A stretch of 39,533 bases of DNA. Origin: Ancylobacter novellus. GTDB lineage: Bacteria; Pseudomonadota; Alphaproteobacteria; Rhizobiales; Xanthobacteraceae. Positions within the stretch are counted from its first letter, which is position 1. Every line of letters begins with the position of its first letter. The position numbers were made by a program, and so were the translations under genes. The stretch covers positions 1-39,533 of the forward strand of contig QFQD01000042.1 of the NCBI GenBank assembly GCA_003241485.1, read 5' to 3'. The notes beneath the pieces are model-generated. The model was not told the origin of the DNA, ran no database searches, and was given only the letters and a program-made list of their open reading frames with translations. This document shows, piece by piece, positions 33,556 to 39,533 of this stretch.

Positions 33556-33683
33556 TTCACGGCAGGGCTCGTGGAACTTCCCTGGGGCAAAGGTAAGGGC
33601 CATCACCTACGGTCATGGTCCTGCGGTCAATTCCGGCCTATCCTCGCCCGCCGGTTCGGCCGGCACGTCTCGGGGTGGGTGCT

Positions 33684-36600
33684 ATGTTGGTGTCTTCGGT
33701 AGGCTTTTCGCGGTTCTGGCGCGGGAGCGCCTCCCTTTTGTTCGCTGTGGCGATGACGGCGGGTCCAGTCCTAGCGCAGACGCCGCCCGCCAAGCAGGCG
33801 GCCAAGCAGAAGCCCGCCGCGACCCAGCAAGCGACACCGGCCGCCGCTCCCGTTGTCGCTTCGGATGCGCTGCCCAAGACATTTTCCCGTCCCGACCTTA
33901 TCGAATCCGCACGTCGGCTTCAGTCTCTGCTGGACCGGGACCGCACGCCGCTCGCCAAGCCGGCGGCACAGTTGCGCAAGGACGCGGATGCCGCGCTGGC
34001 GGCGGGCGACGCGCGCACGGCAGCCGATATCTATGGTCGCATTGCCCGGGGCAGTACCGATGCCGGTGCCTGGCAGCGGCTCTCGCGGGCGCTGGCGCGC
34101 ATCAAGCCAAATGATAATGAGAGCGGGGATACATTCCTTGAACGGGCGCAGGGCGCGGCGTTCATCGCTTATCGCAATGCCACCACGCGCGTGGCGCAGG
34201 CCGACGCGCTGTTTGCCATCGGCCATCTCTACGACCAGCGCTCGCTGTGGCGCGGCGCGCTCGACACGCTGGCGCTGGCGCTGACCTATGCCAACGTGCC
34301 GGACCAGCGCGCCTTCTACGACAATCTGCGCACCGAGCGCGGTTTCCGCATGCTCGACTACACCGTGGATTCGGACGCCTCGAATCCGCGCATCTGCGTG
34401 CAGTTCTCCGAGACGCTGGCCAAGAGCGGCGTCGACTTCTCCAGCTTCGCGACGCTCAAGACCCCCGGTGGCACGGCCGAGCGTCCGGCGGTCACGGTCG
34501 ACGACAGCCAGCTGTGCATCGAGGGGCTGAAGCACGGCGAGACCTATGAGGTGCGGCTGCGGCAGGGGCTGCCCTCGTCGATCCCCACCGAAACCCTGCA
34601 GGCCGCGAGCGATCTCACCATCTATGTCCGCGATCGCAAGCCGGGGGTGCGCTTCACCGGGCGCAACTATGTGCTGCCGCGCACGGGCCCGCGCGGCATT
34701 CCGGTCGTTTCCGTGAACACGTCGCGCGTCGGTGTCGAGCTCTATCGCATCGGCGATCGCAGCCTGATCCCGACCGCTCTCGACGGCGAGTTCCGCCGCG
34801 ATCTGGCGGCGTTCGATCTGGAGAAGCTGAAGAACGGCCAGGCCGAGCGCGTGTTCAAGGGCGAGCTGGAGACCGGCTCGCCGCTGAACGAGGACGTCAC
34901 CACCTCTTTCCCGGTCGATGAGGCCGTCGGCACGCTGGCGCCCGGCGTCTATGTGCTCACGGCGCGTCCGGCGGGCGACGCCGCCAGCCCGGACGACGAA
35001 TGGAACTCGCGCTCGACGCAGTGGTTCGTCGTGTCCGATCTCGGCCTCACCGCTTTGTCCGGCGATACCGGGCTGAACGTGATCGTGCGCGCGCTCGGCA
35101 GCGCCCAGCCGCTGGCTGACGTCGAATTGCGGCTGATGGCGAAGTCCAACGAGGTGCTGGCGACCTTGCGCAGCGATGCCTCCGGCGCCGCCATGTTCGA
35201 TGCCGGGCTGATGCGCGGCAAGGACGGCTTCGCGCCGGCGGTGATCGTCGCCCGCACCAAGGAAGGCGACTACGCCTTCCTGTCGCTGGAGGAGCAGGCA
35301 TTCGACCTTACCGACCGTGGCGTCGGCGGGCGTGCGGCGCCCGAGAGCTTCGACGCCTTCGTGACCACCGAGCGCGGCGTCTACCGCTCCGGCGAGGAGG
35401 TGCATGTCACGGCGCTGCTGCGCAACCCGCAGGTTGCCGCCGTGGAGGGCACGCCGCTCACCCTCATCCTCAAGCGGCCCGACGGCGTCGAGGAGCGCCG
35501 CGTGCTGGCGCCGGATGGCGGCGCGGGCGGGCGTGCGGTCGGCTTCGCGATGATGGGCGACGCGATGACCGGCGTCTGGCGCATCGAGGCCTATGTGGAT
35601 CCGCGCGGCAACCCGGTGGGCGAGACCACCTTCCTGCTGGAAGACTACGTGCCCGAGCGGCTCGCGCTGGACCTGTCCACGGATGCCACCGTCATTGCCC
35701 CGAATACCCCGGTCACCATTCAGGCCGATGGGCGCTGGCTCTTCGGCCCGCCGGCGGCCGGGCTCGACATCACCGGCGAGATCGAGGTGCGTGTCGCCTC
35801 CTCGCGTCCCGGCCTGCCGGGCTGGCGCTTCGGGCGCCCCGATGACGGCTTCGCGCCCGAGCGGCAGCCGCTTCCCGACGCGCCGGTGACGGATGCACAG
35901 GGCAAGGCGGCCCTGTCGGTGATGCTGCCGAGCCTGCCGCCGACAGCCCGTCCGCTGGAGGCGGAAGTGTTCGTGTCGCTTGATGAAGGCGGGGGACGGG
36001 CGATCCGTCGCTCGCTGGTGCTGCCCGTCCGGCCTTTCGGCAACGGGATTGGCGTGAAGCCGCTCTTCACCGGCAACGGGCCGGGCGAGAACGCCAATGC
36101 CGGCTTCGAGGTGCAGGCCTTCGATGCCGCGGGCAAGCCCGTGGTACTGGCGGGCGCTCAGTGGGCGCTCTACCGCATCGAGACGCGCTACCAATGGTAT
36201 CGCCTTGGCAGCAATTGGGACTTCGAGCCGGTCGAGTCGGTGCGCAAGGTTTCCAACGGCAAGCTGGAACTGGGCGAAGGCGCGCCGGCGCGGCTCGACG
36301 TGCAGGTCGAGTGGGGCCGTTACCGCCTTGAGGTGAGCGACGGCAAGATCACCACCGCCGTGTCCTTCGACGCGGGCTGGGGTGGCGGGGCGACCGCCGA
36401 TGCGCCCGATCGTCTCGAAGTCGCGCTCGACAAGGCGCAATACGCGGCGGGCGAGAAGCTGAAGGTCAACCTCCCCAGCCGCTATGCCGGCTCGGCGACG
36501 GTGCTGATCGTGGGCGACGGCGTGCTTGCCTCGAAGACGCTCGACGTGCCGGTCGGCGACAGCGCGGTCGAATTCGACGTGGCCGCCGGCTGGGGGCCGG

Positions 36601-39020
36601 GCGCTTATGCGCTCGCCTTCCTGCACCGCCCACTCGATGTCGCCGCCGGCCGCAATCCCGGCCGTGCTATCGGGCTCGCCTGGTTCGGCGTCGACCGTGC
36701 CGCCCGCGTGCTGGACGTGAAGCTCGACGCGCCGACGCTGGTGCGACCCGAGACGACGCTGTCGGTGCCGGTCTCGGTGTCCGGCCCCGGACGCGGCGGC
36801 GAGGCCTATGTGACCCTCGCCCTCGTCGATGTCGGTATCCTCAATCTCACCGGCTTCAAGGCGCCGGACCCCGACGGCTTCTATCTCGGCCAGCGGGCGC
36901 TCGGCACACAGGTGCGCGACTTCTACGGCCAGCTGATCGACGGCATGCTCGGTGCGCGCGGACGCCTGCGCTCGGGCGGCGACGCCATGGATGCCGGGCT
37001 GCAGGCCGAGCCGCCGACGCAGCCGCCACTCGCTCTGTTCTCCGGCCCGGTCAAGCTCGATGCCGACGGCAAGGGCACCATCGAGTTCGCGGTGCCGCCC
37101 TTCGACGGTACGGGCCGGCTGATGGCGGTGGCGTGGTCGGCGGCCGCTGTCGGCCACGCGCAGCAGGACGTCACCATCCGCGATCCCGTGGTGATAACGG
37201 CGACGCTGCCGCGCTTCCTCGCCAATGGTGACCGCTCGACGCTCAACCTCGCCATCGCCAATGTCGACGGTGAGGCGGGCGACTACGCGCTCGATGTGGT
37301 GACGGACGGCCCGGTCTCGATCGCCAGCGCGCCGAAGACGGTGCCGCTGGAGAAGGGTGGACGTCAGGCCTTCAACCTTCAGGTGAACGGCAAGGGACTC
37401 GGCGAGGCGAAGGTCTCGGTGCGGCTCTCCGGCCCCGGCGGCCTTTCCGTGGTACGCGACTATCGGCTGAATGTCCGGCCCGCCTATCCCGCGATCTCCC
37501 GCCGCAGTGTCGAGAGCATCGCGCCGGGCGCCTCTATCACGCTGAGCCGCGACCTAGTCGCCGATCTCGTGCCCGGACGGGGCGGGGTAAGCGTCTTCGC
37601 CGGCCCCGACCCGGCGCTGGATGTGCCGGCTTTGCTCGGCGCGCTCGACCGCTATCCCTTCGCCTGCTCGGAGCAGCTGACGAGTACGGCCATGCCGCTG
37701 CTCTATCTCAGCGACTTCGGCAACGCCTCGCGCTTCCGCCTGACCAAGGAGCCCAAGGAAACCATCGCTAACGCCATTGCCCGGCTGGTCGCCCGGCAGG
37801 GCTCGGACGGTTCCTTCGGCCTGTGGCAGGCGGGCGGCAATGATGTGTGGCTCGATGCCTATGTCACGGACTTCCTGACCCGTGCGCGCGAAAAGGGCCA
37901 TCAGGTTCCCGACCAGCCCTTCTCGCTGGCACTGGACCGGCTGCGCAACGCGCTCGCCTTCGCCAGCGACGGGGCGACGGACGATGGCGCGGCCTATGCG
38001 ATCTATGTGCTGGCGCGCAATGGCAGGGCGCCGGTCGGTGATCTGCGCTATGTCGTCGATGCCAAGCTCGAAGATGTGCAGAGCCCGTTCGCGCGCGGCC
38101 AGCTCGGCGCGGCGCTCGCCATGCTCGGCGACAAGGGGCGTGCCGAGCGCGTGTTCGGTGCGGCGCTGGAACTTCTGCCGGATGCGCCGGAGACGCTGAC
38201 CACGGGCCGGCCGGACTTCGGCTCGATCCTGCGCGATGCGGCCGGCGTGGCGACACTCGCCTCCGAGGCGGGCTTCACCACAACGGCCCGCACCGCCCGC
38301 GCGCGCATCGCCACCGCCTTCATCGACGCCGGGCCGACCTCGACGCAGGAAGATTCCTGGCTGTTGCTGGCCGCCCGCGCGGCGCGCGAGGGACGTGGTA
38401 TCGCGATGGATGTCGACGGTGCCGCCCATAGCGGCATCTACGAGCGCAGCCTCACGCCGGAGGAACTGGCGGCCAAGCCGGTGGTCATCACCAATCGTGG
38501 CACGGCCCCGCTGGACGTCGCCGTCACCATCGACGGCCCGCCCTTGACGCCGGAGCCTGCTGATGCGGCTGGTTTTACCCTGACGCGCAGCTATTTCACG
38601 CTGGAGGGCAAGCCGGTCGACCCCGCCAAGGTCGCGCAGAACCAGCGCCTTGTCGTGGTGCTGGAAGCGGTGGAGGACGAGGCGGGACCGAGCCATGTGC
38701 TGCTCGTGGACTACCTGCCGGCCGGCTTCGAGATCGACAATCCCGCTCTGGCGGTGGGCTCGGATGCCGGCGCGCTGGCCTGGCTCGGCGAGACGAGCGA
38801 TACCTCCCACACCGAGTTCCGCGACGCCTTCTTCGCCGCGGCCTTCGACCGGACGCAGGACGGAGAGGAGGCGCTGAATTTGCGTGTCGCCTATGTCGTG
38901 CGCGCCGTCTCGCCCGGTAGCTACGCCCATCCCCCGGCGATCGTCGAGGACATGTACCGTCCTGGCCGCTTCGCCCGCACCGATGCGGGTCGGGTCGAGG
39001 TGACGGGGGCCGCGCGATGA
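33684..39020 (+). CDS. Bacterial alpha-2-macroglobulin family protein with thioester
   Basis: A very large periplasmic protease-trapping protein, 1778 residues from the Met at 33684; E. coli YfhM is somewhat shorter. I chose this start because a signal peptide follows directly (SLLFAVAMTAGPVLAQ). There is no lipobox cysteine, so it is predicted to be soluble rather than lipid-anchored. An Ala/Lys/Gln/Pro-rich linker and a TPR-like helical part (about 60-200) come first. Macroglobulin beta-domains follow, including FVTTERGVYRSGEEVHVTALLR and FLLEDYVPERL. The reactive thioester motif is C1328-S-E-Q in YPFACSEQLTSTAMP, and the terpenoid-cyclase-like thioester domain continues to about 1560. It is followed by pbpC, a known partnership for cell-envelope defence and repair. 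Confidence 0.93.
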   Translation: MLVSSVGFSRFWRGSASLLFAVAMTAGPVLAQTPPAKQAAKQKPAATQQATPAAAPVVASDALPKTFSRPDLIESARRLQSLLDRDRTPLAKPAAQLRKDADAALAAGDARTAADIYGRIARGSTDAGAWQRLSRALARIKPNDNESGDTFLERAQGAAFIAYRNATTRVAQADALFAIGHLYDQRSLWRGALDTLALALTYANVPDQRAFYDNLRTERGFRMLDYTVDSDASNPRICVQFSETLAKSGVDFSSFATLKTPGGTAERPAVTVDDSQLCIEGLKHGETYEVRLRQGLPSSIPTETLQAASDLTIYVRDRKPGVRFTGRNYVLPRTGPRGIPVVSVNTSRVGVELYRIGDRSLIPTALDGEFRRDLAAFDLEKLKNGQAERVFKGELETGSPLNEDVTTSFPVDEAVGTLAPGVYVLTARPAGDAASPDDEWNSRSTQWFVVSDLGLTALSGDTGLNVIVRALGSAQPLADVELRLMAKSNEVLATLRSDASGAAMFDAGLMRGKDGFAPAVIVARTKEGDYAFLSLEEQAFDLTDRGVGGRAAPESFDAFVTTERGVYRSGEEVHVTALLRNPQVAAVEGTPLTLILKRPDGVEERRVLAPDGGAGGRAVGFAMMGDAMTGVWRIEAYVDPRGNPVGETTFLLEDYVPERLALDLSTDATVIAPNTPVTIQADGRWLFGPPAAGLDITGEIEVRVASSRPGLPGWRFGRPDDGFAPERQPLPDAPVTDAQGKAALSVMLPSLPPTARPLEAEVFVSLDEGGGRAIRRSLVLPVRPFGNGIGVKPLFTGNGPGENANAGFEVQAFDAAGKPVVLAGAQWALYRIETRYQWYRLGSNWDFEPVESVRKVSNGKLELGEGAPARLDVQVEWGRYRLEVSDGKITTAVSFDAGWGGGATADAPDRLEVALDKAQYAAGEKLKVNLPSRYAGSATVLIVGDGVLASKTLDVPVGDSAVEFDVAAGWGPGAYALAFLHRPLDVAAGRNPGRAIGLAWFGVDRAARVLDVKLDAPTLVRPETTLSVPVSVSGPGRGGEAYVTLALVDVGILNLTGFKAPDPDGFYLGQRALGTQVRDFYGQLIDGMLGARGRLRSGGDAMDAGLQAEPPTQPPLALFSGPVKLDADGKGTIEFAVPPFDGTGRLMAVAWSAAAVGHAQQDVTIRDPVVITATLPRFLANGDRSTLNLAIANVDGEAGDYALDVVTDGPVSIASAPKTVPLEKGGRQAFNLQVNGKGLGEAKVSVRLSGPGGLSVVRDYRLNVRPAYPAISRRSVESIAPGASITLSRDLVADLVPGRGGVSVFAGPDPALDVPALLGALDRYPFACSEQLTSTAMPLLYLSDFGNASRFRLTKEPKETIANAIARLVARQGSDGSFGLWQAGGNDVWLDAYVTDFLTRAREKGHQVPDQPFSLALDRLRNALAFASDGATDDGAAYAIYVLARNGRAPVGDLRYVVDAKLEDVQSPFARGQLGAALAMLGDKGRAERVFGAALELLPDAPETLTTGRPDFGSILRDAAGVATLASEAGFTTTARTARARIATAFIDAGPTSTQEDSWLLLAARAAREGRGIAMDVDGAAHSGIYERSLTPEELAAKPVVITNRGTAPLDVAVTIDGPPLTPEPADAAGFTLTRSYFTLEGKPVDPAKVAQNQRLVVVLEAVEDEAGPSHVLLVDYLPAGFEIDNPALAVGSDAGALAWLGETSDTSHTEFRDAFFAAAFDRTQDGEEALNLRVAYVVRAVSPGSYAHPPAIVEDMYRPGRFARTDAGRVEVTGAAR

Positions 39021-39033
39021 GAAGGGTACGCAG

Positions 39034-39533
39034 GTGAGGCGCCGGCTTGCGCGTCTTGCCGGCATCGCGGTGCTCGCCGCGATGCTCATGGCGGGCGGGC
39101 TTTATGCCTGGCTGGCCGGCGTGCGCGCGGCGGCCCCGCCGGTGCCGAACATCGCCACCTCCGTCGAGGTGCTCGACCGGGACGGCCGGCTGCTGCGTCC
39201 CTTCGCGCTGGCGGACGGGCGCTGGCGGCTGAAGGCGGAGCTTTCAGATGTCGACCGGCGCTATGTCGATATGCTGGTGGCCTATGAGGACAAGCGCTTC
39301 TTCCAGCATGGCGGCGTCGATCCGCTCGCGCTGGTGCGCGCCGCCGGGCAATTGCTGACACATGGCCGCATCCTCTCGGGCGGTTCGACGCTCACCATGC
39401 AGGTGGCACGCCTCATGGAGCCACGCGGGGAGCGCGGGCTCGCGGCCAAATGGAAGGCGAAGTGGCACGAGATGCGCCGCGCGATTCAGCTGGAATCGCA
39501 GCTCACCAAGCGCGAGATTCTCGGCCTTTACCT
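39034..39533 (+). CDS. pbpC: Penicillin-binding protein 1C, 3'-truncated by window edge
   Basis: The visible 166 residues begin with a membrane anchor (LAGIAVLAAMLMAGGLYAWLAG) and enter the family 51 glycosyltransferase domain, which polymerises peptidoglycan strands. The catalytic Glu is E85 in AYEDKRFFQHGGVDPLAL, followed by GGSTLTMQVARLMEP (116-130), which is typical of PBP1C. The GTG at 39034 is chosen because AAGGG lies 7 bases upstream; it begins 13 bases after the alpha-2-macroglobulin stop. The transpeptidase and BiPBP C-terminal domains expected in this family lie outside the window. Confidence 0.92.
   Translation, partial: MRRRLARLAGIAVLAAMLMAGGLYAWLAGVRAAAPPVPNIATSVEVLDRDGRLLRPFALADGRWRLKAELSDVDRRYVDMLVAYEDKRFFQHGGVDPLALVRAAGQLLTHGRILSGGSTLTMQVARLMEPRGERGLAAKWKAKWHEMRRAIQLESQLTKREILGLY

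Noticed and set aside
33771..37157. A 1128-codon open frame antisense to the alpha-2-macroglobulin gene
   Set aside because: High-GC DNA creates long antisense frames. The product is Arg/His/Gly-rich with no known domain, while the plus-strand gene has a clear signal peptide, thioester motif and family match.

Overview
The window is high-GC (roughly two thirds G+C by eye), gene-dense chromosomal DNA from an alphaproteobacterium. A member of the Hyphomicrobiales (Rhizobiales), possibly near Xanthobacteraceae, fits best. The reasons are a complete acpXL-type very-long-chain fatty acid (VLCFA) lipid A cluster, a DUF2865 protein, an Omp19/Inh-type lipoprotein and an EcfG-type stress promoter. The genus cannot be fixed from sequence reading alone. 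I found no tRNA, rRNA, CRISPR array, transposase or phage gene.

Layout. 1-9.1 kb holds housekeeping genes: the end of a rhamnan-synthesis (RgpF-like) gene, nadE, a gltX, two small secreted proteins, creA, cysS and a GNAT acetyltransferase translationally coupled to cysS. 9.1-11.1 kb looks disturbed. A LOG-family gene has lost its N-terminal motif through a small frameshifting deletion, and it sits beside an orphan PD-(D/E)XK nuclease gene of clearly lower GC. 11.1-13.5 kb is an ArsR regulator plus an Atm1/HMT1-like ABC exporter. 13.6-15.2 kb is psd-pssA (phosphatidylethanolamine synthesis). 15.3-16.5 kb carries a small unknown gene behind an EcfG-like promoter and an AprI/Inh-type lipoprotein. 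16.8-21.4 kb has an SDR, chrA with a LysR regulator, a DMT transporter and a rhodanese.

21.4-27.1 kb is a polyamine (putrescine-type) module: two class III aminotransferases divergent from a gamma-glutamylpolyamine-synthetase-like glutamine synthetase and a PotF/SpuD binding protein. A perfect 14-bp palindrome lies in the shared promoter region. No ABC permease or ATPase genes accompany the binding protein.

27.1-33.4 kb, all on the minus strand, is the VLCFA operon that makes and attaches the very long acyl chain of lipid A: acpXL, fabZXL, fabF2XL, fabF1XL, an inserted SDR, adh2XL and lpxXL. Three features stand out. FabF2XL lacks the catalytic Cys and one His, so with FabF1XL it looks like a ketosynthase/chain-length-factor pair. 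The dehydrogenase keeps only its structural zinc site. The SDR, which could supply the missing ketoreductase step, is flanked by long gaps and a strong hairpin. 33.7-39.5 kb is a divergent bacterial alpha-2-macroglobulin gene followed by pbpC (cut by the window end).
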